Origin: Phlebiopsis flavidoalba
Taxonomy: Eukaryota; Basidiomycota; Agaricomycetes; Polyporales; Phanerochaetaceae
DNA length: 64,000 nt
Reading direction: 5' to 3'
NCBI GenBank assembly: GCA_035772785.1
Contig: JAOCPU010000020.1
Span: forward strand, 310,001-374,000
Made by a program: the position numbers and the translations under genes
Notes under the pieces: model-generated
Database searches by the model: none
What the model was told of the DNA's origin: nothing
Seen by the model: the letters and a program-made list of their open reading frames with translations, nothing else
Shown: in pieces, positions 10,225-21,458 of the stretch
Numbering within the stretch: the first letter of the stretch is position 1
Layout of the letters: each line of letters opens with the position of its first letter

Positions 10225-10905
10225 AGCATCGTTCTCCGTTCATTGGATACAGGTTTAGGCCTCGTCGTCGAGTTTAGAGGTGAGGGCCGAAATATATGAA
10301 TCTATACCTAGTATGTCCGAATTCATGCTGCTATAAGATACCACTAATATCCAGGATAGCTAGGTAGACTTGGCAGGTAGCTGCGTACGTGTGAAAACGA
10401 ACGACGCGCAGCGCGCTGGCACTTCCGAGCTCTCACTGACAGTACAAGATGAGTAGCCCTGTTATCTTTTCATTATTTTGCATCCTCTTGCAAGGATTGA
10501 ACACAAATCGTTACTATGACTAACGTCGTTTGCGAGGTCCGGGAGGTGCGCCAAAGTTATGGGACTTCATCATACTCATTCCGAGCGAGTCGAGCTGCAC
10601 ACCCCGAGGGTACTTACTATGGCGTGGTAGCGACACCGTTTTCTCGATGTGGCCCACATAAAAATGGTGGTGATTACTCGGGCCGTCACATTGTGGTGTG
10701 GAAGCTTCGTGGTGACTGATCCGTGTGATATAGATGGGAAAGGATACCGAACCCGTTCCTGAATGGTATCCGAGCGCGACGCGTGTAGGACCGGTGGCCG
10801 TTTTCTAGTGGCCGCTCCTATTGGTATATAATGGTCTATCATCTTTGTGCGGTGCATCCCAATCTCTCCCTTCTACCACTGGACTTCATCACTCGTCTAC
10901 TCCCA
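10225..10905. other. Spacer without recognised gene
   Basis: Short chance-like frames only. GGTATATAAT at about 10821-10830 resembles a TATA element and lies about 80 bases before an ATG at 10905. Confidence 0.4.
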
Positions 10906-11710
10906 TGGATCCTCTCGAGCAAACGAACGCTTGCCCCCACTACCTCACCGCCCGGTCCTCCATCGGGTGGCTCGGTTACAATGCAATACACTACACGATC
11001 CGCACCCAAAGGAGTACTGATCAATAGCGTGGATAGAGTAATGAAGTGGGCTTTGAGGCTCTACAAAGATATATATCGGGTGGCTCTCCTGCCCTTTGGG
11101 AAGCCCGGTATGTGCACTGGATTTCTCGTAATGAACCGACCACAACTGAACGCTACCAGATCTTCGATGTATGTATCTAATACCTGGACCGTAAGTGTCA
11201 TTCTTGCAGCGTTCCCCATTGCTGTCAGAGCGTTGATGAGAACCTCATTCAGGGGTGCGTGTGGCTTGCACCAAGGAGCCACTAGGGGGCATGGCATGCT
11301 CATTGCCGTATCGTGGAGGAGTTTGCTTCATACTCTGGCATGAACGATTCAGCGTTCGGTGGCACTGGGCAGCTCGTTATTAACGAGATCTTATGTGACC
11401 GTCAAGAGAAGACGGGGACGCCAGTGGGGCCTGGTCTCTGGAGTTATCATTCATCCCCTGCGATGTGTGTCGCGGAACGGTTTCCCGAATTGTGGCACAC
11501 CGTCAAGCAAGACCCCTCGCATCCGGCAAGCAACCCGTGATATACGAGAACGGAGATGGTGCTCATCCAACAACCAGAATTGTTTTATGGAGTCCCAAGT
11601 TCGTGAGAAACAAGTTTCTATCTATCAAATCCACTTGGACTTCATTGGTAGCGAAGGTTGAAGGCACTTGCAAACACTGTGGAGACTCAATTTACATTAC
11701 TCAATTCTAA
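10905..11710 (+). pseudogene. Unidentified duplicated coding segment, copy A
   Basis: A TATA-like element near 10821 and an ATG near 10905 suggest a gene start, but no single frame runs through. The recognisable core, at about 11290-11400, reads CRIVEEFASYSG, AFGGTGQLVINE. The same core recurs about 840 bases downstream in copy B, with amino-acid similarity better preserved than the DNA. That indicates selection on a protein in the past. I do not recognise the family. Frame breaks between 11030 and 11290 prevent a single model. It could be a live gene with sequence errors or a relic of a tandem duplication. Confidence 0.4.
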
Positions 11711-11819
11711 ACACATTCTAGTATTTGAATAACGTGTACATTTCAGCTCTTGTAGACTAGTGTCCAAATTAATTAAAGGCCTCATTGTTGTAATATGTCA
11801 TGTATAAAAATGTCCGATG

Positions 11820-12464
11820 TTACTGCGAGGCTGCACACCAGGATAGTTGCCAGTTCCAAGTCCAAGACTGGCCACAAACCCAAAAGACCAGTGATGTCGG
11901 AGCGGCGTGCCCAACTAGGAGAAAAAAGGTGAGTATCCGTAGCATTGGCAGTTGTGCTATCATACGTACTAAATGAACGCAGGGAAGAGCTGTGGGATCA
12001 AATACAATAAGTCGGAGACACTCGACAATTAATTCCTTGAGTAGAACGTAGACTACACGACGTCTTTCAGAACTGTCTGCACAAAAGGAGCCATTGGGCA
12101 AACATAGCACGTTGCCTGTCGTATCGGAGAAGAGTTTCAATCCTACGCTGGCATCCATGATACCGTGACGGCGTTCGGCGGTACGAGTAAATACGCCATC
12201 AACGAGCCTACATACTGGAAGGGACGTCAAGTCATCGGAAACTTGGCTAGGCGTACCTCTGTCCAAACTTTAGCCCTCGCGTTTCCATCCGTACCGAGTT
12301 TGTCAGGGTACAATCCTACAGACCAAACACACAGTCACTGCCATGAGCCGCACAAGAACGTTGTACCGACGCTCCCCTCCGAAAAGGTCAGAATCAACGA
12401 CGTGCAGCATTTCGTCGACAAAAAGAGATTGCTGGCGAAATACATCTTGGAGAGCCAGCATTAA
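11820..12464 (+). pseudogene. Unidentified duplicated coding segment, copy B
   Basis: The core at about 12110-12210 reads CRIGEEFQSYAGIHD, AFGGTSKYAINE and matches copy A. The homology also covers the bases just upstream (about 12070-12110 against 11255-11295). From 12165 one frame stays open for 99 codons to 12464 and ends in a charged helix-like stretch (DKKRLLAKYILES). A GT..AG intron is plausible near 11930-11985. Function unknown. Together with copy A it forms a head-to-tail pair. Confidence 0.4.
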
Positions 12465-12900
12465 TGATCGATTTGTGATCTACAGCCATGATACTCTTTA
12501 GACACAGGTGTACTTAAGTGTACCAAAGACGCCTGGATTCTAATCACGTTACCTTGAATTGAATAGAATGTAAGCGCCACCATCACCCGGACGATGCGTG
12601 TTCTATAGCCGACGGTCACGGTCTGTCAATATACATAGCATGACGAAGCACACGAGTCCAACATACATTCGTAGTTTCTGCAAGAGAATACCTCCAAGGT
12701 GCACGTGACTAAAAGCTGTCGTCCTTGTCATGCAAGTACAACTAACACCGCCACATTTATAAGCGCGCTTCGCGGACGTGCCACGAACAAGAGTCCGCGA
12801 TGAACTATGATGCTCTAGAAGGTTTCCAGTGGCCATGTTAGCAACAGCATCCTACAATAGGTCAGGGCAGCGGCAGCAGACCTGTGCTTCCGTCAGAACA
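12465..12900. other. Spacer without recognised gene
   Basis: No coding pattern is convincing on either strand. It leads into the TATA element of the SRPBCC gene. Confidence 0.4.
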
Positions 12901-12909
12901 TATATAAGG
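12901..12909 (+). promoter_or_regulatory. TATA box of plus-strand SRPBCC gene
   Basis: TATATAAGG, about 80 bases before the ATG at 12990. The leader between them is C-rich with CCCC runs, as in many highly expressed fungal genes. Confidence 0.5.
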
Positions 12910-12989
12910 GGCCCAGTATGCGTGGTTCAGCTGCCGACTCTGCTATCCCCCAAGTATCCCCGCCATCCCCGAACGACTAGGCCGCCCGC

Positions 12990-13712
12990 ATGATGTTCAA
13001 GACAAAGGACCGCGCGGGTTACTGATACAATTCAAATGGAGAGACAAGTCGAGGCCCTCGTTACAGTTCGAGGTAAAGAGCATACCGGTCATAATCGACG
13101 CCCCGGTGGAGTTGGTCTGGGAGATGCTGGGGTGTAGCGCCGTTCGAAACTGGTATGCTGCGTCGTCTCATAGTGAGCAATGGGATGCTCACCTAAGGCC
13201 GCCCGCCACATAGGTGTCCTTTTTCGTGAGTTAATGCGAGCATTATTAGGATGTCATGCTTACCTGACATAACATAGAAGGGTAGAAGACTTGCAAGAGA
13301 GCAAAGGCTCACCATCATTGCGAATGTTTAGCCCACGATTCCTTGCCCTACAGCAGCGAAACCACTGCAGCGGCAGCAGGAACGAACATCACTCGACACC
13401 CCAGGATTCCACAAACCCCCCGCTCCCACACCTGAAACCTGGCGAATCGACGATCCGGTCACGTTTCGAGTATGAAGTTACCACGGTCGGCAAGTGACAC
13501 AAAATGGTTGGCAAAGAGCGATCATAGAGTATTTGCGCGTGGTGGAAGACGGTTACGAAAGGACGCAATACGAGCTGTGTGAACAATTCTTCGCATCAGA
13601 TAAGGCATGGGATAGAAGCTGCAATCCGGGAGTTATGGAAGCAAGTGGACGAGCGCTGGCAAAAGAGTTCAAGGCGGTCCTCACATGCGAGGCAGAGATG
13701 GAGAGACGATAG
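12990..13712 (+). CDS. SRPBCC (START-like) domain protein, damaged frame
   Basis: The N-terminal signature SIPVIIDAPVELVWEML (from about 13080) is the first strand and helix of the SRPBCC fold, in which IDAP..VW is the usual fungal pattern. The C-terminal part (13549-13712) reads ERTQYELCEQF, then a helix ending ALAKEFKAVL, which corresponds to the last strand and long C-terminal helix that closes the hydrophobic cavity. Members bind or process small hydrophobic molecules; the ligand is unknown. The middle needs one or two introns and at least one frame repair. A stop follows shortly after the N-terminal motif near 13215, where a splice site may lie. It converges on a second SRPBCC gene 94 bases away, and the two probably arose by duplication. 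Confidence 0.6.
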
Positions 13713-13805
13713 TCAATGTTCTGGTAGTTTTCAGCTACTCATTCCTGGACTACATTAGGAACCTGTAGAATACAAACATGTTGCGTATTTACATTTATCA
13801 CTTCA

Positions 13806-14576
13806 CTACGTAGCATAATCCAACCTCTCGATGTCCGGCATCCGTTCCATGGTATCATGTGAAGGTATACTCCCACGCGCAAGACTCAGGACAAACGCAC
13901 AAGGCTTTCCGTTCTCTCTTTCAAGCCCATCTGCCATCGCTTTGAATCCCAGCCTCAGGTTCCCTCCTACAAACCACTTGACCAGCCAAGCTGCGGGACC
14001 ATTGAAGACTTCGATTGTCTCATACTTCGTCTTGCCGCCTTCGAGTACCGTAAGCCCACTGCCAGCGTCCCGACCGCAAGAACCAAGCAGGTAGAGTTCG
14101 ATTTTCCCCAAGCGACGCGCGGTGGTTCTCCGAATCCAGAAAGGTTACTACCAAGCTAGTGGTGGTAGGAGATTTCCTGGGTTCCAGAGTCGGAGGTAGG
14201 TGGACTGTGAGGTGCAGAAGAGAGCCTTCGGAAATGGATTGTGATGAGAGGGGAAGACTGGAGCTATCCGTGACGACCTGCTTGCGTCTCTGATACGGGA
14301 TTTCGGTGATTATTCTAGTGTATAGGACGCGAGATAATACGTACACGAATGCATTCCTGAATATCGACGAGAAAGGTCAAGAAGAGCTCGTATCTGGAGA
14401 GGACGGAGACGTGCCATTCTGGATATGTCGGGAAGTCGAGCAAGACCTCCCCAGACTTGCTCTATGGGCGCATCAATAACCGACGATGAGGTCACTGCGA
14501 ATACGCCGTCTTCGACACGAGTGAGGTAGCTTGTCAGACATTGGTAGCGAGTGAAACAAGCCCTTATTATATTCAC
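13806..14576 (-). CDS. SRPBCC (START-like) domain protein
   Basis: It begins with GVFAVTSSSVIDAPIEQVW, the SRPBCC first strand and helix, and ends with TKYETIEVFNGPAAWLVKW, then GGNLRLGFKAMADGL, the final strand and amphipathic helix. These segments match the usual fungal polyketide-cyclase/START-like family of about 170-190 residues. The central sheet (about 14110-14340) is read only across shifts. The ligand is unknown; the family often occurs as uncharacterised single-domain proteins. The GLERENG region also reads GLKERTES in another frame, so a small indel is likely there. It faces the plus-strand SRPBCC gene tail to tail. Confidence 0.75.
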
Positions 14577-14996
14577 GAGCTAGAGTGTATGTGGGAGGAG
14601 ACAACGGAAGAAACAGTTGTAAGCGCCGAGCTAGAACGACCTTGGCCTCTTCCCCATAACCGCGTGTCCCACGAAACTTATGTTCGGCAAATGTGTGTAT
14701 ATGGTCAAAGTATGGCGAGATATACTAGATTACATGCAATGGGTGATAATATAGATCCAGAGCAAGAAACAGCAACGCGTCGAGTTCAGCGAAGTCTTAG
14801 GGAAAAGAAGAAATCAATCTCCTCATCGCCAATTCCTGGCAGACCAACGGCTTCAACATGTGCAGCTTTTCAGTAGACATCTTGCTGAGGCTTCGGCGTC
14901 GCTGAAGCGTCGATGTCCTTCTATCCCATCCAGTGGGCAACTCGTCGAGCGTGTTTCGATAGGCGTGTGTGGAGGGAGTCTAGTCGCCCGATTCGC
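14577..14996. other. Spacer between SRPBCC gene and proline-rich gene
   Basis: Contains overlapping short frames only. The 3' end of the minus-strand proline-rich gene could reach to about 14870 if its last exon is read in another frame. Confidence 0.4.
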
Positions 14997-17745
14997 TCAG
15001 GCTGTGGTCGAGTGTGGCGGCGTGAAGCTAGCGAGTGAGGAGGTGAAGTTACTGTCGCAGAGAGGGGAGGGTGGATAAATGGTCTCGAGAGTGATCTCGT
15101 CTTCAACTTCGTCATCTTGCCGGAGGCTCTGTAGCAGTTGACTTTTCGTCACGGGGGGGAGTCGGGATCAGGCTCTTCGACTATGATCGGTATTGTGTTC
15201 AGGGTAGGGTCGTTGACGTCGTAAAGAGGGAAATTAGGCTCGTTATGAGTGGTCGTGACCTCTTCGACGGTGCAAGTGGGAGTCGTGGGGGAGTCTCGTC
15301 GACCTGAGTCACCTCAGTTTGTGTTCGTCCGGGCTTCGCGTCCTCGGGTGCTGTATCGCGAGCCTCTAGGTGGCGCATGGGATGTAGGCGTGCATCAAAT
15401 GGATGGATAAATTGCGAGCTGCGTGAGGGTCTGTGTCGATTTCCATAGGTTCGGATAGCTCGAACTGGCGCTTTTCTTCGTGTGTTTGCCCAAGCCGAGC
15501 TACATGCGACGCCTTCAGCAAGCAGGGGTGATGTCTGTGACGGCTGTGCTGGAGGGAGGGGATCAAAATGTGACGATTATGGTGTTTCTGCCTGCGTCCG
15601 ACTTGGCATCTCGTCTGGAAGGGCTAAAGAACTTTCAGTTGTGAACGGACGAATGGTGTGTGTGCTTCGTCCGGCCTACGTCCGCCATCAGAGTGCCTCT
15701 AACTCCTGATGACCCTTCGGCGGCTTCGTCCGTATGGCCATTGGTCTAGTGTGTTGCTTGTCTGTTCTTCCCTCCGATCCATGCCCGTCCAGACAAGCTT
15801 AACGTGTGGTCCTTTTTTTCTTCGATCGCTCTCGCGCTTTCCCTTTTCCACCTTCCTCGCCAAATCCCGCGCCTTCGTGGTTTCTCCTCCGAGGCTCCTC
15901 GCGCGCCGCTCTGCACGCCAATCGAGCTTTCGTCAGGATCCCTGTTGAGCTCTTCTTCATACACGTGCACACTGGCGCGTCGTGTCGAGTGTACGCAAGT
16001 CTCGCATCCGTGGACGCCCTTTCACATCTCCTCGGAAAGCACATGCGCCATCCAACCGGAAGTCGGAACAGTGACGACATGGCCTCGTGGTTGGTAGTCG
16101 AGGGCGTCATTGAGGGGGTGGGGGGGGGGGGATGGAGGGGACAAAAAAAGAGGAGCAAAGGTAGGAGAGGGTGGGAGGGGGGAGGGAGGGGGTGGAGGAT
16201 GGGGGGGGAAAAGGAGGAGGAGGAGGGGGGGACAGGGAGGGGTGAGGGTGGGGGAGGGGGGGAAGGAGGGGAAGGGGGGGGGGCGGGGGTGGAGGGGGCG
16301 GGGAGGGGGCGGGGGGGGGGGGGCCAGGGAGGGAGGTAGGGGAGGGTGGCGGGCAGGAGGAGAGAGGGGTGGTGGGAGGGAGGGGGGGATCGGGAAGGAG
16401 GGGGGGGGGGTGGGCATGAGTGGGGGGGGGTGTGCAGGGGGGGCGAGAGGTCAGGGGGGGAGGGAGAGGAAGGGGGGGAAAAAAGGGAGGGATAGTGCGT
16501 GGGGAAACAGGGGGACAAGGGTAAAACGGGTAAAGCAGACTTGAAATTTGCTCGAATTGACTGGTGAGCGAGGCGATCGAGGCGAGAGGCACACGGCGGG
16601 ATCGGTGATTATCGCGCCCAGAACGTTTTGAATCTTCTCTGCGGGCCGTCCAAACTTCTTCTTCGGCAGTAGTGGCGGACGTGGAGAGTCAGTGCGAAAC
16701 GAGCCGATAGGATTATGAGTTGGGGTCTCCGTGCGTGACGAGATTAATCCATTGTGCAACGGGGTTTGGAAGCAGTTTTCGGGGGCAACGACCGGTATTC
16801 GCGAGCGGGAGGAGACGGGAGCGATCGTGTCCATTAGCTTGTCGTTGCGACTTGGGCCTGCTGGTAGGGTCTGCTGAGTGGCAAGGGCGAGTCGCGTCGG
16901 GACGCCGGCCTTGAGACATGGTGTGCCGAGCTCTACGAAGTAGTTGTTCTGGGAACCAGCGACTTCTAGATTCAGAGCCGAAGACTGTGTTAAGACGGAC
17001 CTACCATCTCCGGTTGGGTAGGGGACGAGACGGGTCTGAACCGAAAAAAAACCCGTCGGACCGAGGGGATCAAACGCGGCAAGCGAGATTGTTTGCGAAG
17101 TAACATCTTCACTTCTTCAATGGGCTCCGCCTCGTTTCCTTCTTCCTCTCTGTGTGCGCTGGCGTTCCCTCTTCCTCGAGCATAATCCTCCGTCTCCGGG
17201 TCCGCCGTCAGCAGGGTCGTCGTCTGCGCTTCGTCTTCTAAGAGACGATCCGCTCCTTGCTACTCGTTCTCGCTCGCGCTCAGGGCATTTCAAGCTGGCG
17301 CTGCCTGCCTCAAGGTCGTTTTGTCGCCTCACTTGAAGCAAGGCCCTTTGTTCCCGAGGGGGGAGAGACGAGGGTAATCGGAGTAGAGTTAGATGATACC
17401 AAAAAAGCGACATGGTGTACAGCAGACCCCCCTCGCGAGCTAAGTCCAAAGCTGTATCGTCGTCTTCTGCAATGGTAGGAGTCGTAGGAAGAAGCATCGT
17501 GGGGAGTTTCAAAAGGGGATATCCAGGCTTGACGTGCGAAGGAGGCCGTGGCACGAGCAGCGCGGTTGCGGGCGGTCTCCTGTCGCGCAGTGCTTGGTGA
17601 TATTTGCCTCCTGGGCCGCTTCTTTCTTCCGCTAAGACTTGCAGGTAGTGGGGGACTGGGCGGCTGTATGAGGGTGGGGGGCCGTGTTAGAACGTAGCGA
17701 GGCATCGAGGCGGGGAGGGTCGTAGGTGTAGTGATAGGGATCCAT
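14997..17745 (-). CDS. Large hydrophilic proline/serine-rich hypothetical protein
   Basis: The likely start reads MDPYHYTYDPPRLDASLRS. Coding-like segments follow on this strand in changing frames: an acidic IAEDDDTALDLAREGGLL (near 17440), TADPETEDYARGRE and NEAEPIEEVKMLLRKQSRL (near 17110-17200), FGRPAEKIQNVLGAIITD (near 16620), and toward the end PNFPLYDVNDPTLNTIPII and VEEPDPDSPP (near 15180-15260). An extra C in the run near 15152 would join this to SLRQDDEVEDEITLETIYPP and a stop at 14997. No domain is recognised. Composition suggests a disordered regulatory or scaffold protein. The G/C tract at 16112-16494 lies inside and may be an intron, a poly-proline exon or a local artefact. The single-gene model is inferred. 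Confidence 0.5.
16112..16494 (+). repeat. Extreme G-rich tract (about 380 bp)
   Basis: The plus strand is almost only G with scattered A, T and C, in runs of 3 to 13 G. There is no clean tandem unit. The minus strand would encode poly-proline/serine in all frames, which explains the long open frames there; these are compositional. The run spacing fits many potential G-quadruplexes. Confidence 0.95.
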
Positions 17746-18312
17746 GAGGATACTGCGTGGTTGTAAGTATGCGATTAGGTCAACTACCCCGGGCAGACTT
17801 CATTTAAGTATAGAGCATTGTTCCGCCCATTTTCGAGACTGTTCCTCTTCCTCGAGGCCCGACGCCGAGTCGCCGACGAATGCACTTTTCGAGAGCATCG
17901 TCGAAAACTGGTTCTCGAAATTTCGGGTGGGATTCCAGATTTGATTGCGGCAACCTCCGGAGGCTCGCGTGGCCGCCACAATGCTCCCGAGGGATTAGCG
18001 CCCTTAAGGTCGAATTACTTAAGGGCAAGGTCGCGCCTCGCTTTGCTGAGATAGAAAGAGCACGAATTCAAAGCACTTGGGGGCCAAAAACAAGAGGGAC
18101 GCTCAATAGAGCTAATCGAAGTGGGAAAAATACTAATTCGCACAACACGCCCTGCGCGTGTTGACCTGGAGACACCACCACCTGAGTTCTGTGCAATGCT
18201 TTCAGTCATATTACAGACAAACATCTATCAAAGCTGAGTCCATAGAGGTACAACTAACAAGGAATCGATCGAAATGTTCTCCAAAACATTGCTCAACTTA
18301 GCATCGGGGCCT
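17746..18312. other. Divergent intergenic region, no gene seen
   Basis: Separates the proline-rich gene (minus) from LHS1 (plus). Frames in 17800-18220 exist on both strands, and none has a convincing protein pattern. Confidence 0.5.
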
Positions 18313-18357
18313 CACGTGGACTCCACGTGGCAATCATATACGTGTCACAGAACGTGT
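18313..18357 (+). promoter_or_regulatory. Cluster of ACGTG motifs upstream of LHS1 (candidate UPR element)
   Basis: Within 45 bases are CACGTGG (18313), CCACGTGG (18323), TACGTGT (18339) and AACGTGT (18351), 90-130 bases before the LHS1 start. ACGTG cores are known binding sites of the Hac1/XBP1/Cib1 bZIP factors of the unfolded-protein response, and LHS1/GRP170 genes are classic targets. The assignment is by inference from position and motif only. Confidence 0.45.
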
Positions 18358-18442
18358 AGAGCCCTAGCGCCCTCCATACCCATATCCTCTGTCATCTTCT
18401 CCGGTTTCGTTTCACCACTCCCTCTTCCTTTATGCTAACACC

Positions 18443-21400
18443 ATGAGACAATTTGTCGTTTGTCTACTCCTCTTTCTGGTGACTCTCACCCAAAATGCCT
18501 TTGCCTCGGTCTTGGCGATAGACTATGGCTCTGAATGGATGCACCAGAGGCCTCGTTAATGTCACCTGGAGTGCCATTCGTGAGACGTGTTACTCGATCG
18601 TAATTCGAAGCGCAAAATTCAATCAACTGTTGGTTGGAAGAGGGAAGACAGGCTTTTTGGCTCTGACGCGTTCAATATCGTAAGTTGCTGTCGCTCACGC
18701 GCTGCGTGGAATTGTTCCTTACCAGAGCGCAGGCGGGCCGCTTTCCTTCAGATTCCTTCTCGAACCTAAAGTTCCTCCAAGGCCGCTCCGTTTGACTCTC
18801 AGATCGGTCCTCGTTCTATGCGTCTATATCTACTGCAGACGTTGTCAAGAAGACCGAGCGTGGCACTGTTGCGCTCCGCCGCTCCGGATGGCACGGAGTG
18901 GACTGTCGAAGAGCTTCATCGCAATGCAACTCGGCTATGTGCGCGATTTGGCGGAGTCTACGGCGAATGAGAAGGTGAAGAACCTCATCCTTACGATCCC
19001 GCCGTACTACACGGAGCATGAGAGGAACGCTATCATCGACGCCGCGGAGATCGCTGGGCTCCAGACCATGGCTCTCATCCACGACGGAACTGCTGTCGCG
19101 GTGAATTACGCTATGACTCGCGTTTTGACGAGAAGCCGGAATACCACGTCATTTACGATGCAGGAGCCTCGTCTACTTTCGGGCAACTGTCGTTGCGCTC
19201 AACTCCGTACCTGGCAAGACGAAGAAAGACAAGGCTACATCGATTACTGTGAAGGGCCTCGGTTACGATAGAACTGTCGGCGGCGTGGAGTTGGATCGTA
19301 GGTTACGCGAGATACTCATTAACGACTTCAACAAGAAGCACAAGAAGGATATTCGCCAAGACAAGCGTGGCATGGCTAAGCTGTGGAAGGAGGCTGGAAG
19401 AGTAAAGGCTATTCTAAGCGCGAACGCCGATGCTATGACCTCGGTATGACACTTGTGATTGTCCTCATACTCCAATGCATATCACTGACGTGTGTTTCAG
19501 GTAGAAAGCCTTGCTTGGGATATCGACTACCGCTCGAAGGTGTCTCGCAATGAGTTTGAGACACGCTTGCAAGGATCTGAAGGTCCGCTATACACCAGGC
19601 CTATTCTTGAAGCACTCTCCGCCCGCAGATCTTTCGTTGGTAAGTGCGTCGTCGCCATGCCTCATTCTCGCCCTTGCTAAGGCTCATGTAGGCGAATATC
19701 ACGAGTGTGATTCTAACCGGAGGCGCGTCACGCACGCCAATGATTCAGACGGCTGTTCGTAGCTGCCGTTGGAGAATCAAAGATCGCCATGAATGTTAAT
19801 GCAGATGAAGCAGCACGTTCTCTCGGTATGTTGTCCCCTGCTCTTAGTCGTGCTTCGAAATTTAGTGTTGTATCAGGGGCTGCTCTATACGGTGCTGTGG
19901 TGTTAGCCGTCAATTTAAGACCAAGGACATTCGCGTCACTGACATGGCACCTTACGATATATCTCGTCCTCGAACCCCGCGCCTGCGAAGACGGACGGCA
20001 CCAAACCTCGGACTGTGATACGCTGATCTTACCCCGTCGGGATCTCCTCACCGGATACGCCCAAAAGAAGAAAGACTCTGACTGTTGAAAAACAAAAGGA
20101 GTATTTGACGCTCCAGCTGCATTACCGCAATCCACCTGCTCCGTACGTGCACATTGTTTGCAAAATCGAGGGCGTTGATAACTGACGTGAAACACAGAGG
20201 GATTCCCTACCGAGCTGCTCGAGGCGCGTATTAAAGGCGTTGCGGCCCAGGCCCTACAAAAAACCTAACACCTGACGCCGGCGCCTACTGACCCTGTTGT
20301 GAAAGCGACTATCACCCAGCTAGTCGGAACTCAGGATTTGCGTCGGTGCATGAGGTTATCGCATTCGGAGAGATCAAGGACGACACTATTTCCGGCAAGA
20401 TTAAGAGCTTGTTCGGTGCAGGTACTTACTGCATCCGGCGATCTCGATACCGAGACCGAGGGAGACCTGGAGAGGTAGTCTGCCGCGCGGTCAGATATTC
20501 CCACTTGAGCATCTCCCGGTGCAAATTCGTCTGAGGACGCGAAGAAAGAGGAAGTAAAGGAGAAAAAAGAGGTCAAGGACACGATCAAGCTTGAATTCGA
20601 TACGACATTCCCGGTGCTCCCACCCATAGGTGTCAGCCCAAGCGAAGCGCGATTCTCGGGATAAACTCCGCGCCATCGACAAACGCCCGAGTTGGGCAAA
20701 GCGTCGCACGGAAGAAGCGCGTAACACGCTTGAGGGCTACCTCTACCGCGTGCGTGATCTGCTCGAAGAAGAGAGGGAGAGACTCCCGATTTCCGAAAGT
20801 GTTCGAAAGAGGAGGAGCGCAAGGCCATGGGCAGGAAGAAACTCGAAGAAACCCTGGCGTGGCTGCACGATGAGGGTGATGGATGCGAGCACGAACGACT
20901 ACATCAACCATCGAACCGCATTAGAGTAAGCCCTCGTATTGTTGCTCTCATGCACGGGATGACTCACGAGTAATTGCGCGCAGGAAACTAGAGTCCCCCA
21001 TCACACATCTTTTTTTATACTGAGATCAAGGAGTTCCCAATCGCGCTTAACAAACAGCCAAAAGTGGAACTGGAGCACCGCGGCTCTTCCTCACGGAATT
21101 GAAGACGAAAACTTGGAGAAGGAAGTTGCGTCTGGGGAGACCGGAAAGTACACGAAAGAGGAGATAACGATGCGCTTCGAGAAGACCCTTAAGGACCATG
21201 AGATTTGGCGTCAACGACGTTGTCGAGAAACAGAAGCTGGTACAGATGTACGACGAACCCCGCCGTTGAGAGCAAAGAGCTCTAGACTCTCGGGGCGAAG
21301 ATCCTCGAGAATCACCTGCCGAATAGCTGGTCAAGAAGAAAGTGCCAGGGGGGGAAAAAAGAAGACGGACTGCGACGAGCTCAAGTACAACTTCTGGTAC

Positions 21401-21458
21401 GAGCACGCGCTTGATAGTACGGCTAGCGCCGACATCCAGCGTACATGACGAGCTGTAG
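18443..21458 (+). CDS. LHS1: ER-lumenal Hsp70-like chaperone, LHS1/GRP170 (HYOU1) type
   Basis: A large Hsp70 relative that works in the ER as nucleotide-exchange factor for BiP/KAR2 and as a holdase. It starts with a signal peptide (MRQFVVCLLLFLVTLTQ) and then AIDYGSEWM, the ATPase-domain opening typical of the GRP170 branch. ATPase landmarks follow: ERGTVALRRS, MQLGYVRDLAE, LILTIPPYYTEHERNA, IIDAAEIAGLQTMALIHDGT, VELDRRLREILINDF, and VILTGGASRTPMIQ near 19715. The substrate-binding part contains KLEFDTTFPVLPP, and the C-terminal helical part EARNTLEGYLYRVRDLLEEE. The last codons (21444-21458) read HDEL-stop, the ER retrieval signal. Introns are clear near 18678-18730 and 19446-19500. At least six one-base shifts break the frame. 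Signal peptide, HDEL and the full domain order argue for a live gene. Confidence 0.93.

Noticed and set aside
10831..11343. A 170-codon frame containing LRLYKDIYRVALLPFG, resembling the opening of fungal aminoglycoside-phosphotransferase-like kinases
   Set aside because: The downstream catalytic motifs (HGD, D-x-D) are absent in all frames, so one short similarity is not enough for a kinase call.
15799..16592. Several long proline-rich frames on the minus strand and glycine-rich frames on the plus strand
   Set aside because: All frames are open because the tract is almost pure G/C. The openness is compositional and not evidence for separate genes.
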